Part shown: in pieces, positions 1 to 9,777 of the stretch
How positions within the stretch are numbered: the stretch's first letter is position 1
How the letters are laid out: each line of letters begins with the position of its first letter
Assembly: GCA_025358555.1 (NCBI GenBank)
Contig: JANYJD010000043.1
Span: forward strand, 1-50,206
Reading direction: 5' to 3'
DNA: 50,206 bases
Origin: Rhodoferax sp.
GTDB taxonomy: Bacteria; Pseudomonadota; Gammaproteobacteria; Burkholderiales; Burkholderiaceae_C
The notes under the pieces: model-generated
The model's database searches: none
What the model was told of the DNA's origin: nothing
Seen by the model: only the letters and a program-made list of their open reading frames with translations
Program-made: the position numbers and the translations under genes

Positions 1-41
1 GGCAGCAGGGCTTTGAATTCGGTCTCCAGATCTTGGTTCAT
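1..41 (-). CDS. 5' end of a divergent gene (partial, unknown)
   Basis: On the minus strand an ATG at 41–39 opens a reading frame that runs off the left edge and gives MNQDLETEFKALLP. A purine-rich GAGGAG lies about nine bases upstream of this ATG, which supports a real start. Only 13 complete codons are visible, so no family can be named. It is transcribed away from dbpA, and the roughly 90 bases between them would hold both promoters. Confidence 0.4.
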   Translation of the reverse strand, partial: MNQDLETEFKALL

Positions 42-132
42 GACAGGCACTCCTCGTTTGAATTCGAAGGAGAGTAGTCTAGACGCTGGTGAAGAAATCT
101 GTACAAAAGAGCATGGCGCGGATAATCGGTAC

Positions 133-1542
133 ATGACCGACCCGAAGACCAGCTTCAGCACCCTGACCCTGAGCCCTGCCATGCTGGATAACCTCAAGCA
201 ACTGGGCTATACCGAGATGACCGCGATCCAGGCCGCCAGTTTGCCGGTGGCGCTGGCCGGCAAAGACCTGATTGCGCAGGCCAAAACCGGCAGCGGCAAG
301 ACCGCTGCCTTTGCGCTGGCCGTGCTGGCCAATCTGAACCCGCGCCGCTTTGCGATACAGGCGCTGGTGCTGTGCCCCACGCGCGAGCTGGCCGACCAGG
401 TGACGCAGGAGTTGCGGCGGCTGGCCCGCTCGCAGGACAACATCAAAATCGTCACGCTGTGCGGCGGCGTGCCACTGCGCATGCAAAACGCTTCGCTGGA
501 GCACGGTGCGCACATCGTGGTGGGCACGCCGGGGCGCATCATGGACCACCTGGCGCGCGGCACGCTGGACTTGAGCGCGCTCAACACCCTGGTGCTCGAC
601 GAGGCCGACCGTATGCTGGACATGGGCTTCTTTGACGACATTGCCACTGTCGTCAAGCAGTGTCCGAAGGAGCGGCAGACGCTGCTGTTCTCGGCCACCT
701 ACCCCGAGGGCATCGAGAAACTGGCCAGGCAATTCATGCGCGAGCCGGTGCAGATCAAGGTGGAAAGCAAAGAAGCCGAAAACTTGATTGAAGAGCGGTT
801 TTACGAGGTGACCCGTAGCAACCGGTTTGAAGCCGTCGCGGCATTGCTCAATCACTTTCGCCCCATCAGCACGCTGGCGTTTTGCAACACCAAACAGCAG
901 TGCAAAGACCTCATCGTCTATTTGCAGCAGCAGGGCTTCAGCGCGCTGGCGCTGTATGGCGAGCTGGAGCAGCGCGAGCGGGACCAGGTGCTGGCGCAGT
1001 TTTCCAACCGCAGCTGCTCTGTGCTGGTCGCCACCGATGTCGCATCACGCGGGCTGGACATCACCCAGCTGGAGGCCGTCATCAACGTTGACATCACACC
1101 CGACGCCGAAGTGCACGTGCACCGCATTGGCCGCACCGGGCGCGCGGGCGAATCGGGCCTGGCGCTGAGTTTGGCGTCCATGAACGAGATGGGTTTTGTC
1201 GGCAAGATCGATCAGTACCAAAACCGCCCATCGGTCTGGCACAAACTTGACGAACTCACGCCCACGGGCAAAGGCAAACTGCTGCCGCCCATGGTCACCC
1301 TGCAAATCCTCGGTGGTCGCAAGGAAAAAATCCGCCCCGGCGACGTGCTGGGCGCTCTTACTGGCGCAGAGGGTGGCGCGGCTTACACGCGAGAGCAAAT
1401 CGGCAAGATCAACGTCACCGAGTTCTGCACCTTTGTAGCCGTGGGGCGCGAGGTCGCCCATGCCGCCTGCGCCAAGCTGAACGCTGGGAAGATTAAGGGT
1501 AAGAATGTGCGGGTGCGGGTGATGAAGGGGGATGAGGCTTGA
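133..1542 (+). CDS. dbpA: DEAD-box ATP-dependent RNA helicase DbpA
   Basis: A 469-residue helicase, close to the 457 residues of E. coli DbpA. In order it shows motif I (AKTGSGKT), Ia (PTRELADQ), II (DEAD), III (SAT) and VI (HRIGRTGR). A C-terminal DbpA-type RNA-binding domain begins near ILGGRKEKIRPGDVLGALTG. In known members this domain recognises hairpin 92 of 23S rRNA and directs the helicase to late 50S subunit assembly. The frame is open further upstream, but the ATG at 133 gives the usual MTD-type N-terminus directly before the Q-motif region (LTLSPAMLDNLKQLGY). The longer form would add about 40 residues with no family match. It acts in the cytoplasm and is transcribed alone here. The family call is firm; the exact start is less so. 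Confidence 0.93.
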   Translation: MTDPKTSFSTLTLSPAMLDNLKQLGYTEMTAIQAASLPVALAGKDLIAQAKTGSGKTAAFALAVLANLNPRRFAIQALVLCPTRELADQVTQELRRLARSQDNIKIVTLCGGVPLRMQNASLEHGAHIVVGTPGRIMDHLARGTLDLSALNTLVLDEADRMLDMGFFDDIATVVKQCPKERQTLLFSATYPEGIEKLARQFMREPVQIKVESKEAENLIEERFYEVTRSNRFEAVAALLNHFRPISTLAFCNTKQQCKDLIVYLQQQGFSALALYGELEQRERDQVLAQFSNRSCSVLVATDVASRGLDITQLEAVINVDITPDAEVHVHRIGRTGRAGESGLALSLASMNEMGFVGKIDQYQNRPSVWHKLDELTPTGKGKLLPPMVTLQILGGRKEKIRPGDVLGALTGAEGGAAYTREQIGKINVTEFCTFVAVGREVAHAACAKLNAGKIKGKNVRVRVMKGDEA

Positions 1543-1688
1543 GTTTGAATGGGACGAATCAGCGTGAAACCCTAAAAACGGCACAACGCACTAACCTAAA
1601 AATGGCAAATCCGTAAGCACCCATGGCAACGCCCGCAGTGATCTTGGCAGCGAGTGAATTCCGCGGATGCGGGTGATTGCGTGTGGAT

Positions 1689-1709
1689 TTGATCAATTGT
1701 CGGTAGAAT
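1689..1709 (+). promoter_or_regulatory. Possible promoter/operator of the antitoxin–toxin pair
   Basis: A good −10-like hexamer, TAGAAT (1704–1709), lies 24 bases before the antitoxin ATG. Just upstream is the palindrome TTGATCAA (1689–1696). No convincing −35 box sits at 16–18 bases. Autoregulation through the palindrome would be typical for an AbrB-type antitoxin, but this is inference. Confidence 0.3.
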
Positions 1710-1733
1710 GCCAGAACGTAAGAAAGTAATGCA

Positions 1734-1961
1734 ATGCTGCAAACCTCCAAATTGACCAGTAAATTTCAAACCACCGTGCCCACGCCGGTAAGGCGCGCGC
1801 TGCACTTGAAGGCGGGCGATCTCGTGGGTTTTGAGATCAAGGGCGATGAAGTCAGGTTGTTGCGCGCCAGCCCGCTGGATGTGGCATTTGCCCAAGCCCT
1901 GGAAGGCACCTTGACCGAGTGGAGCAGCGCAGCAGACGAAGCAGCTTTCAAGGATTTGTAA
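1734..1961 (+). CDS. AbrB/MazE-type antitoxin
   Basis: A 75-residue protein with an N-terminal swapped-hairpin AbrB/SpoVT DNA-binding domain: SKLTSKFQTTVPTPVRRAL, then LKAGDLVGFEIKGDEVRLLR. The acidic C-terminus (about residues 48–75) is the part that in MazE-like antitoxins wraps the toxin. Its stop codon overlaps the ATG of the next gene by one base (TAATG), so the two are translationally coupled. It is predicted to neutralise the downstream MazF-type RNase and to repress its own promoter. The antitoxin role is inferred from fold and partner. Confidence 0.8.
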   Translation: MLQTSKLTSKFQTTVPTPVRRALHLKAGDLVGFEIKGDEVRLLRASPLDVAFAQALEGTLTEWSSAADEAAFKDL

Positions 1962-2305
1962 TGGCCTCCCTGGTTTTGGCCGCGTTTGACGTGGTGATCG
2001 TCCCGTTCCCGTTCACCGACCGAAACGCCAGCAAGCGCAGGCCTGCGCTGGTGCTGTCCGGGGCTGCTTTCAATCAGGCGGCCCAGCACAGCGTGCTGGC
2101 GATGATCACCAGCGCAGACCAATCGGCGTGGCCAGGTGACTGCCCGATTCAAAACCTGGCAAGTGCCGGATTGACCACAGCTTGCATGGTGCGCCTCAAA
2201 TTGTTCACATTGGATCACCGCCTGATCATCCGCAAAGCGGGCGGCCTGGCGGCCACGGATCAAAAACAGTTGCGCAGCGCGTGGAACCAGTTGCTGGCGA
2301 TTTGA
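1961..2305 (+). CDS. MazF/PemK-type endoribonuclease toxin
   Basis: A 114-residue protein with the opening signature of MazF/PemK toxins, FDVVIVPFPFTDRNASKRRPALVLS. The R-P pair and the following strand form the active-site region, and a later segment, MITSADQSAWPGDCPI, matches the conserved ITS…WPGD stretch. Family members cleave mRNA in the cytoplasm when freed from the antitoxin. The start at 1961 is chosen because it overlaps the antitoxin stop (TAATG). A longer in-frame start at 1919 would lie inside the antitoxin gene. The family call is firm; activity cannot be judged from sequence. Confidence 0.82.
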   Translation: MASLVLAAFDVVIVPFPFTDRNASKRRPALVLSGAAFNQAAQHSVLAMITSADQSAWPGDCPIQNLASAGLTTACMVRLKLFTLDHRLIIRKAGGLAATDQKQLRSAWNQLLAI

Positions 2306-2403
2306 AGGATAAAAAGTGCCTCTAGCCATTGTCCAGAGTGCATAGTTAAATATGTAATTAATAGCATTACGCTGCCGAAAAGCGAAAAAACCACCGGCAA
2401 GCA

Positions 2404-2853
2404 TCAATGAAGCTGGATGAAACCTTGCGCCGTCAGCGCTGGCGCGCAGCCCTGAAACTTGATGACCCGAAACGGGTGCTCCACTTTGGCCCGAATCCCC
2501 GCTTTGAGCTTCAGCCTGGTCGATGAGTGCATCCGCGCCAATGTGGGCTTTCATGCCCCATCCGTAAGGATGACCTGCGGTCGTGTGCCACTCGTTGCCC
2601 TTTTGCTCGAATGCATCTCAGGGTCACGGGCTTTGTCCTTGTTTTTGGTGGAGATGGGTGCCGGGATCCGGGTGGCATCGACAACGGGGCCGGTCTTCAA
2701 AAGCAGGCCACGCTGGCTCAGCAGGTCGTCGACCACAGTCAGAATCTGCTCTGCGAGTTTGTGTTTTTCCAGCCGGTGGCGCAACCCAAGGATGGTGGAT
2801 TCGTCGGGCAGGCAGCGAATGAATGGCGCCAGGTTGTGCGAGCCAACAATGCG
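2404..2853 (-). pseudogene. Decayed IS5-family transposase
   Basis: Read on the minus strand, IS5-type transposase pieces appear in different frames. The first is LPDESTILGLRHRLEKHKLAEQIL followed by VVDATRIPAPISTKNKDKARDPEM. Then comes a frameshifted MKAHIGADA, and after a deletion the C-terminal box KAGIRAKVEHPFRVIKFQ. In intact IS5 transposases the segment between MKAHIG and RAKVEHPFRVIK is roughly 80–100 residues; here it is almost absent. The N-terminus is also missing. No terminal inverted repeats were recognised. It is non-functional and lies directly upstream of the rpsL promoter. Confidence 0.8.
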
Positions 2854-2970
2854 CCCCGTGACACCGTGCAGACGTATGTACGCGCCTGTTGTCCCGTCAT
2901 AATTAGTGTGCTTTGCGTCTCAAGCAAGCGTTGCAAGTCAAGCTGAGACACTACCAAACCGGTCCAAAAA

Positions 2971-2999
2971 TTGCGCTTTGCAGCGTGACCTGATATAGT
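2971..2999 (+). promoter_or_regulatory. Sigma-70 promoter of the rpsL (str) operon
   Basis: TTGCGC (2971–2976) and TATAGT (2994–2999) are separated by exactly 17 bases and lie about 210 bases before the rpsL start. This is a near-consensus housekeeping promoter, as expected for a ribosomal operon. It leaves a leader of about 200 nt. Confidence 0.6.
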
Positions 3000-3206
3000 A
3001 GAAGGCTTTTCGGAATTTCCGGAGGGATGCACGGTTTCACGAAAAAAGCGTGCAGGGAATGACCCAAGTGCAAGTCGGTTAAGGCCAGGGCGCTTTTCAA
3101 GCCTGAGCAAACTTAGGTTGGAGAACCGCCCACCGTCACCCCAAGTCATCCAAAGAGTCAGAAATTTAAGCTCCATATCATCAAACGTTTAGGGACGTTT
3201 TTAACA

Positions 3207-3584
3207 ATGCCAACCATCAACCAGCTAGTGCGTCAAGGCCGTGAGGTCGAGACCATCAAGTCGAAGAGCCCTGCCATGCAGAACTCTCCGCAGCGCCGCG
3301 GTGTGTGCACCCGTGTGTACACCACGACGCCTAAAAAGCCCAATTCCGCTCTGCGTAAAGTCGCCAAAGTGCGCCTGACCAACGGGTTTGAAGTCATCTC
3401 CTACATCGGCGGCGAAGGCCACAACCTGCAGGAACACAGCGTGGTGCTGGTTCGCGGCGGCCGTGTCAAGGACTTGCCCGGTGTGCGTTACCACATCGTG
3501 CGCGGTTCGCTCGACTTGCAAGGCGTGAAAGACCGCAAGCAGTCGCGCTCCAAGTACGGTGCCAAGAAACCAAAGGCTAAGTAA
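3207..3584 (+). CDS. rpsL: 30S ribosomal protein S12
   Basis: A 125-residue S12, full length. It shows the invariant decoding-site segments [21 protein letters not shown] and [15 protein letters not shown]. The lysines at the classic streptomycin-resistance positions (Lys43 and Lys88 in E. coli, counting Met) are unchanged, so the sequence is of the sensitive type. It is the first gene of the str-type block (rpsL–rpsG–fusA–tuf), preceded by a 17-bp-spaced sigma-70 promoter. It acts in the decoding centre of the 30S subunit. Confidence 0.98.
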
Positions 3585-3764
3585 ATTAGCGTGAAACCCT
3601 AGCCAAGCCATTGGTTCTGGTCATTCAAAAAAGCAAAAGGTGTTTGTTTGCTGCGTGGCGCAGTAAATGAGCGTAGTGACCTGATTTTGGGTCGAGTAAG
3701 TGAGAAGTCTGAATGACTCTCGCGGTGTCTGCAAAGATGCCAACTGAAGCAAAGAGGTGAAAAA

Positions 3765-4238
3765 ATGCCACGTCGTCGCGAAGTCCCTAAACGTGAAATC
3801 CTGCCGGATCCAAAATTCGGCAATGTCGAGCTGTCCAAATTCATGAACGTGATCATGGAAGGCGGCAAAAAAGCGATCGCCGAACGCATCATTTACGGTG
3901 CGCTGGAGCAGATCGAAAAGAAAAACCCCGGCAAAGACCCGGTTGAGGCGTTCACCATGGCCATCAACAACGTCAAGCCCATGGTTGAAGTGAAGTCCCG
4001 CCGTGTCGGTGGCGCCAACTACCAGGTGCCGGTTGAAGTGCGCCCGGTCCGTCGCCTTGCCCTGAGCATGCGCTGGATCAAGGAAGCCGCCCGCAAGCGT
4101 GGCGAAAAGTCCATGGCCCTGCGTTTGGCCAACGAACTGATGGAAGCCACCGAAGGCCGTGGCGGCGCCATGAAGAAGCGTGACGAAGTGCACCGCATGG
4201 CAGAGGCCAATAAGGCATTCAGCCACTTCCGCTTCTAA
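3765..4238 (+). CDS. rpsG: 30S ribosomal protein S7
   Basis: A 157-residue S7, typical length, opening [20 protein letters not shown]7 nucleates assembly of the 30S head and contacts tRNA at the E and P sites. The ATG follows AAGAGGTGAAAA, a strong ribosome-binding site. The 180-base spacer from rpsL is longer than a simple operon gap. In E. coli the S12–S7 spacer is where S7 represses its own translation, so this spacer may do the same, although I could not recognise the E. coli structure in it. Confidence 0.98.
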   Translation: MPRRREVPKREILPDPKFGNVELSKFMNVIMEGGKKAIAERIIYGALEQIEKKNPGKDPVEAFTMAINNVKPMVEVKSRRVGGANYQVPVEVRPVRRLALSMRWIKEAARKRGEKSMALRLANELMEATEGRGGAMKKRDEVHRMAEANKAFSHFRF

Positions 4239-4250
4239 CAGCGGCAACGT

Positions 4251-4330
4251 AGCGGCTTTCATACGTCGTTGCAGCCCCTTGCCGTGCTGTTAGCACTGTC
4301 TGCGGGGCCGCGCCTAGTCTGAAAGCCGCT
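4251..4330 (+). other. Nested hairpin element in the rpsG–fusA spacer
   Basis: An 11-bp perfect outer stem AGCGGCTTTCA (4251–4261)/TGAAAGCCGCT (4320–4330) encloses GCCCC/GGGGC (4274–4278/4304–4308) and GTGCT/AGCAC (4284–4288/4292–4296). CGTAGCG (4248–4254) can instead pair with CGCTACG (4331–4337), giving a competing fold. There is no U-tract. It could be an mRNA processing or regulatory structure, or a dispersed repeat element. Confidence 0.55.
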
Positions 4331-4426
4331 CGCTACGCCGGGTGCCGCATCGCTCTTGAATGCAGAGCTTCCGGGGCCATTTGCAGTCGGCATTGAATTT
4401 TTATTGAGAGCAACCAAGGATCCATC

Positions 4427-6529
4427 ATGGCTCGCCATACCCCCATTGAGCGTTATCGCAACATTGGCATTTCAGCGCACATTGACGCTGGAAAAACCAC
4501 GACCACCGAGCGCATTCTTTTTTACACCGGCGTGAACCACAAAATTGGCGAAGTGCACGACGGCGCGGCCACCATGGACTGGATGGAGCAGGAGCAGGAG
4601 CGTGGCATCACGATAACCTCAGCTGCGACCACCTGCTTCTGGAAGGGCATGGAAACCAATTTCCAGGAACACCGCATCAACATCATCGACACCCCCGGCC
4701 ACGTAGACTTCACTATCGAGGTGGAGCGCTCCATGCGCGTGCTCGACGGCGCCTGCATGGTGTATTGCGCCGTGGGCGGCGTGCAACCCCAGTCCGAGAC
4801 CGTCTGGCGCCAGGCCAACAAGTACAAAGTGCCGCGGCTGGCGTTTGTCAACAAGATGGACCGCACCGGTGCCAACTTTTTCAAGGTCTATGACCAGATG
4901 AAGCTGCGCCTCAAAGCCAATCCCGTCGCCATCGTGATTCCGATTGGCGCGGAAGAGAACTTTGTCGGCGTGATCGACCTGATCAAGATGAAGGCCATCT
5001 ATTGGGACGAAGCGTCCCAGGGCATGAAGTTTGAGTACAAAGAAATTCCCGCCGAGATGCTGGCCCAGGCCAAAGAGTGGCGCGAGAAGATGGTTGAAGC
5101 GGCGGCTGAGGCGACTGAAGAGTTCATGAACAAATACCTTGAAGAAGGTGACTTGACCGAGGACGAAATCAAGCTGGGCATTCGCACGCGCACCATCGCC
5201 AGCGAAATCCAGCCCATGCTGTGCGGCACCGCGTTCAAGAACAAGGGTGTGCAGCGCATGCTGGACGCCGTCATTGAATTCATGCCGTCTCCAGTGGACA
5301 TTCCACCCGTCAAAGGCATGGACGAAGATGAAAACCCGGTCACCCGCAAGGCGGATGACAGCGAGAAGTTCTCGGCGTTGGCTTTTAAATTGATGACTGA
5401 CCCGTTCGTCGGGCAGCTTACTTTTGTGCGCGTGTATTCTGGCGTGCTGCAAAAAGGCGACAGCGTCTACAACCCGATTCGCGGCAAGAAAGAGCGTATC
5501 GGCCGGATCGTGCAAATGCACGCCAACAATCGTGAAGAGGTCAGTGAAATCCGCGCGGGCGACATTGCCGCCTGCGTCGGTTTGAAAGACGTGACCACAG
5601 GCGAAACCCTGTGCGACCCATCCGCCATCGTGATGCTGGAGCGTATGGTGTTCCCCGAGCCTGTGATCACACAGGCGGTGGAGCCCAAGACCAAGGTTGA
5701 CCAGGAAAAAATGGGCATCGCCCTGCAGCGCCTGGCGCAGGAAGATCCTTCTTTCCGCGTCAAGACGGACGAAGAGTCTGGCCAGACCCTGATTGCCGGC
5801 ATGGGCGAGTTGCACCTCGAGATCATTGTGGACCGCATGAAACGCGAGTTTGGCGTGGAAGCGAACGTCGGCAAGCCGCAGGTGGCCTACCGCGAAACCA
5901 TCCGCAAGACGATTGAAGACTCGGAAGGCAAATTTGTGCGCCAGTCGGGCGGCAAGGGCCAATATGGTCACGTCGTGCTGAAGATTGAGCCCAACGAAGC
6001 TGGCAAGGGCATTGAGTTTGTGGACGCTATCAAAGGTGGTGTGGTCCCGCGCGAGTACATTCCGGCAGTCGAAAAAGGCATTCACGAGGCAGTGACCTCG
6101 GGTGTGCTGGCGGGCTACCCGGTAGTGGACGTGAAGGTCACGCTGCACTTCGGCTCCTACCATGATGTGGACTCGAATGAGAACGCGTTCAAGATGGCCG
6201 CGATCTTTGGTTTCAAGGACGGCTGCCGCAAGGCGGGCCCGGTGATTCTGGAGCCCATGATGGCCGTGGAAGTGGAAACGCCTGAAGACTACGCGGGCAA
6301 CGTGATGGGCGATTTGTCGTCGCGCCGTGGCATGGTGCAGGGCATGGAAGACATGGTCGGTGGCGGCAAGGCCATCAAGGCTGAAGTGCCATTGTCGGAA
6401 ATGTTTGGCTACTCGACCACGCTGCGTTCCATGTCGCAAGGCCGCGCGACCTACACCATGGAATTCAAGCATTACACCGAAGCGCCACGCAATGTGTCTG
6501 AGGCGATCATGGCCGCGAGGGCGAAGTAA
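4427..6529 (+). CDS. fusA: Elongation factor G
   Basis: A 700-residue translational GTPase of standard length. G1 is [14 protein letters not shown], the switch II region is DTPGHVDFT, and G4 is NKMDRTGA. Domain IV carries the decoding-site tip region ([16 protein letters not shown]), and the C-terminus ([17 protein letters not shown]) matches the EF-G end. It drives mRNA–tRNA translocation and, with RRF, ribosome recycling. The 188-base spacer from rpsG holds a nested hairpin. The start ATG at 4427 is preceded by an AAGGA-type site. Confidence 0.98.
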   Translation: MARHTPIERYRNIGISAHIDAGKTTTTERILFYTGVNHKIGEVHDGAATMDWMEQEQERGITITSAATTCFWKGMETNFQEHRINIIDTPGHVDFTIEVERSMRVLDGACMVYCAVGGVQPQSETVWRQANKYKVPRLAFVNKMDRTGANFFKVYDQMKLRLKANPVAIVIPIGAEENFVGVIDLIKMKAIYWDEASQGMKFEYKEIPAEMLAQAKEWREKMVEAAAEATEEFMNKYLEEGDLTEDEIKLGIRTRTIASEIQPMLCGTAFKNKGVQRMLDAVIEFMPSPVDIPPVKGMDEDENPVTRKADDSEKFSALAFKLMTDPFVGQLTFVRVYSGVLQKGDSVYNPIRGKKERIGRIVQMHANNREEVSEIRAGDIAACVGLKDVTTGETLCDPSAIVMLERMVFPEPVITQAVEPKTKVDQEKMGIALQRLAQEDPSFRVKTDEESGQTLIAGMGELHLEIIVDRMKREFGVEANVGKPQVAYRETIRKTIEDSEGKFVRQSGGKGQYGHVVLKIEPNEAGKGIEFVDAIKGGVVPREYIPAVEKGIHEAVTSGVLAGYPVVDVKVTLHFGSYHDVDSNENAFKMAAIFGFKDGCRKAGPVILEPMMAVEVETPEDYAGNVMGDLSSRRGMVQGMEDMVGGGKAIKAEVPLSEMFGYSTTLRSMSQGRATYTMEFKHYTEAPRNVSEAIMAARAK

Positions 6530-6555
6530 GCGCCCAAGGCCATGGGTTAATTTGC

Positions 6556-6597
6556 GGGACAGACCGAAAGACGCGCGAAGCGCCCTTTCGCTCTGTC
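6556..6597 (+). other. Stem-loop downstream of fusA
   Basis: GACAGA (6558–6563) pairs with TCTGTC (6592–6597) and GAAAG (6566–6570) with CTTTC (6585–6589), with GCGC-GAA-GCGC inside. The stem begins in the sequence TTTGCGGGACA, which is also present after tuf, and the 3' side shares GCTCTGTC. There is no U-run, so this looks like a pause or processing structure rather than a terminator. Confidence 0.5.
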
Positions 6598-6752
6598 ACC
6601 AAACTGATCAGCTCCCCGATTTAGTCCCCCGAATTCGACCCCGAATTCAACTGTCTGCGATTTCGCACCCAACGCTGCCCGTGGCGATGGACCGAGTGAC
6701 GAAATGCAAACATTAAACCGTACACGGGCATGTTCTTTATCTGGAGAGAAAA

Positions 6753-7943
<1,191 letters not shown>

Positions 7944-7957
7944 GAAACATGTTTGCG

Positions 7958-7995
7958 GGACATACCAAGAAAAGTGAAACTTTTTTGCTCTGTCC
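7958..7995 (+). other. Stem-loop downstream of tuf, related to the fusA one
   Basis: GGACA (7958–7962) pairs with TGTCC (7991–7995), and AAAAGT (about 7970–7975) pairs with ACTTTT (about 7979–7984) inside. The flanks TTTGCGGGACA and GCTCTGTC are shared with the stem after fusA, while the inner helix sequence differs. The U-run lies within the structure, so partial termination before tRNA-Trp is possible. Confidence 0.45.
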
Positions 7996-8012
7996 TCAAC
8001 TGATTAAATTGT

Positions 8013-8088
8013 AGGGGCGTAGCTCAATTGGCAGAGCGTCGGTCTCCAAAACCGAAGGTTGATGGTTCGATTCCTTCCGCCCCTGCCA
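8013..8088 (+). tRNA. tRNA-Trp (anticodon CCA)
   Basis: A 76-nt cloverleaf. The acceptor AGGGGCG (8013–8019) pairs with CGCCCCT (8078–8084). The D-arm is AGCTC…GAGC, the anticodon loop contains CTCCAAA with anticodon CCA, the T-loop is TTCGATT, and an encoded CCA ends the gene. The position between tuf and secE is the usual one in proteobacteria. Confidence 0.96.
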
Positions 8089-8121
8089 CCTGATCAAGGG
8101 ATTGAGGTGGTTGCCAAATAA

Positions 8122-8145
8122 GGCCCGCAATGAAAATTGCGGGCC
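8122..8145 (+). other. Perfect 10-bp hairpin with GAAA tetraloop
   Basis: GGCCCGCAAT (8122–8131), loop GAAA, ATTGCGGGCC (8136–8145). It lies 33 bases after tRNA-Trp. There is no following T-run, so it is not a standard intrinsic terminator. It may protect or help mature the tRNA-Trp/secE transcript. Confidence 0.6.
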
Positions 8146-8219
8146 TGAACCTCTGGAAAGCGTCTAAGAAACGTTGATGTTCTATTCAAGCTGATGAAGC
8201 GCAGGTAAGTTAAGAAAAA

Positions 8220-8603
8220 ATGGCCACACCACAAGTTCAAACCGTCAGCACTACTGGGGACAAGGCCAAGCTTGCGTTTGCAGGCGCTTTGGTGATCGGA
8301 GCATTGGCGGCGTTTTATTTGCTGGCCAAGCAGGGGCAGATCGCGCAATGGGGCGCGCTGGTCGTTGGACTGGCTGCTGCGGTGGTCATGTTTTTCACGT
8401 CCGAGCCCGGCAAAGAGCTGTTTGCGTTTGGGCGCGATGCGTGGCGCGAGGTCAAGAAAGTCGTCTGGCCTGCCCGCAAGGAGGCGATGCAGATGACGGC
8501 CTATGTGTTCGCCTTTGTTTTGGTCATGGCGCTGTTTCTCTGGCTCACTGACAAGACGCTGGAATGGCTGTTTTACGACTTGATTCTGGGATGGAAAAGA
8601 TGA
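8220..8603 (+). CDS. secE: Preprotein translocase subunit SecE
   Basis: A 127-residue inner-membrane protein with three predicted membrane helices: about residues 15–35, 42–60 and 92–112. This is the longer beta/gammaproteobacterial form. The conserved cytoplasmic amphipathic segment before the last helix, [19 protein letters not shown], is the SecE signature that contacts SecY. It stabilises the SecYEG channel. Its TGA overlaps the nusG start (ATGATGA), indicating translational coupling. Confidence 0.95.
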   Translation: MATPQVQTVSTTGDKAKLAFAGALVIGALAAFYLLAKQGQIAQWGALVVGLAAAVVMFFTSEPGKELFAFGRDAWREVKKVVWPARKEAMQMTAYVFAFVLVMALFLWLTDKTLEWLFYDLILGWKR

Positions 8604-9217
8604 TGACCGATGTTGTAGAAACACCATCCGACGAAGCTTTGGTTCCCGAAGATGCGCTTGCCGCGCCCGCTGTGCCGGTCAATCCAGACCTGCGCTGGTA
8701 CGTGGTGCACGCCTACTCCGGCATGGAAAAAGCGGTTGAGCGAAATATCGTTGAGCGCATCACCCGCGCGGGCATGCAGGCCAAGTTTGGCCGGATTCTT
8801 GTGCCCATGGAAGAAGTGGTTGAGATCAAGAACGGTCAGAAGAAAACGACTGAGCGCAAGTTTTTCCCAGGCTATGTGCTGGTTGAAATGATCATGGATG
8901 ACGAGACCTGGCACCTGGTGAAACATACCAACAAGGTGACCGGCTTTGTCGGGGGCGCGAAAAACCGTCCATCCCCAATCTCCGAAGCCGAGGTGATGAA
9001 GATCGTCAACCAGATGCAGGAAGGCACTGAGAAGCCCCGGCACAAGGTTGAATTTGTGGTGGGTGAGTATGTGCGCGTCAAAGATGGTCCGTTCACTGAC
9101 TTCAACGGCTCGGTTGAAGATGTCAATTACGACAAAAGCAAGGTGCGGGTTGCCGTTACGATTTTCGGACGGTCTACCCCTGTTGAGCTCGAGTTTTCCC
9201 AGATCGAGAAAACCTGA
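8600..9217 (+). CDS. nusG: Transcription termination/antitermination factor NusG
   Basis: A 205-residue NusG. The NGN domain begins [20 protein letters not shown] and includes [11 protein letters not shown], which contacts the RNA polymerase clamp. The C-terminal KOW domain is [19 protein letters not shown], which binds Rho or S10. Two adjacent ATGs (8600 and 8603) overlap the secE stop. The ATG at 8600 gives MMTDVVET and the one at 8603 gives MTDVVET; starts further upstream lie inside secE and are unlikely. A short acidic/alanine-rich N-terminal extension precedes the NGN domain. Confidence 0.96.
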   Translation: MMTDVVETPSDEALVPEDALAAPAVPVNPDLRWYVVHAYSGMEKAVERNIVERITRAGMQAKFGRILVPMEEVVEIKNGQKKTTERKFFPGYVLVEMIMDDETWHLVKHTNKVTGFVGGAKNRPSPISEAEVMKIVNQMQEGTEKPRHKVEFVVGEYVRVKDGPFTDFNGSVEDVNYDKSKVRVAVTIFGRSTPVELEFSQIEKT

Positions 9218-9245
9218 CGTCGTGCAAAGCTGATTTCGCATTTTC

Positions 9246-9316
9246 CGACTCAATGCGAATGTTTGAAGTGAGTCGTTAACCCCCGGGGAGCTTGGGCTGC
9301 AAATCATTGCAAGCCC
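9246..9316 (+). promoter_or_regulatory. Structured leader before rplK
   Basis: CGACTCA (9246–9252) pairs with TGAGTCG (9269–9275). GGGCT-GCAA (9294–9302) pairs with TTGC-A-AGCCC (9307–9316) around an ATCA loop with one bulged A. In E. coli, L1 represses the L11–L1 mRNA at a structure near this place. Equivalence here is inferred from position only. Confidence 0.35.
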
Positions 9317-9344
9317 CAGCGTTATCACCCGCAAGGAGTAAAGC

Positions 9345-9776
9345 ATGGCGAAAAAAATCGTCGGTTTTGTGAAGCTGCAAGTGCCAGCTGGCAAGGCCAA
9401 CCCGTCCCCCCCGATTGGTCCCGCATTGGGCCAGCGTGGTTTGAATATCATGGAGTTCTGCAAGGCGTTCAACGCCCAGACCCAAGGCATTGAACCAGGC
9501 CTGCCGCTGCCCGTGGTGATCACCGCGTTTGCAGACAAGAGCTTCACTTTCATCATCAAGTCGCCGCCATCGTCGATTCTGATCAAGAAAGCCGCCAAGA
9601 TCGACAAGGGTTCAGCGCGTCCCCACCAGGACAAGGTTGGCAAGGTCACCCGTGCGCAGCTTGAAGAAATCGCGAAAGCAAAAATGAAAGACCTGACTGC
9701 TGCCGATATGGACGCAGCAGTTCGAACCATCGCCGGCTCTGCCCGTTCGATGGGTGTCACGGTGGAGGGTGTCTAA
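9345..9776 (+). CDS. rplK: 50S ribosomal protein L11
   Basis: A 143-residue L11. The N-terminal domain [31 protein letters not shown] is the proline-rich thiostrepton and L7/L12-stalk contact region. The C-terminal rRNA-binding domain ends [19 protein letters not shown]. It forms the GTPase-associated centre with 23S helices 43/44 and is needed for RelA stimulation. AAGGAG precedes the ATG. It is followed by rplA after one base. Confidence 0.98.
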   Translation: MAKKIVGFVKLQVPAGKANPSPPIGPALGQRGLNIMEFCKAFNAQTQGIEPGLPLPVVITAFADKSFTFIIKSPPSSILIKKAAKIDKGSARPHQDKVGKVTRAQLEEIAKAKMKDLTAADMDAAVRTIAGSARSMGVTVEGV

Positions 9777-9777
9777 C

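Noticed and set aside
2306-2403. Possible further C-terminal part of the IS5 transposase (ALWTMARGTF resembling ALSNLWMARR)
   Set aside because: The match is short, and the frame is interrupted between it and the clear C-terminal box, so I could not support extending the pseudogene.
4619-6472. Long minus-strand open frame (617 codons) opposite fusA
   Set aside because: His/Leu-rich translation with no family features; it mirrors the codon bias of EF-G on the other strand.
8122-8145. Intrinsic terminator after tRNA-Trp
   Set aside because: The stem is perfect, but no T-run follows and secE continues downstream, so it is kept only as a hairpin.
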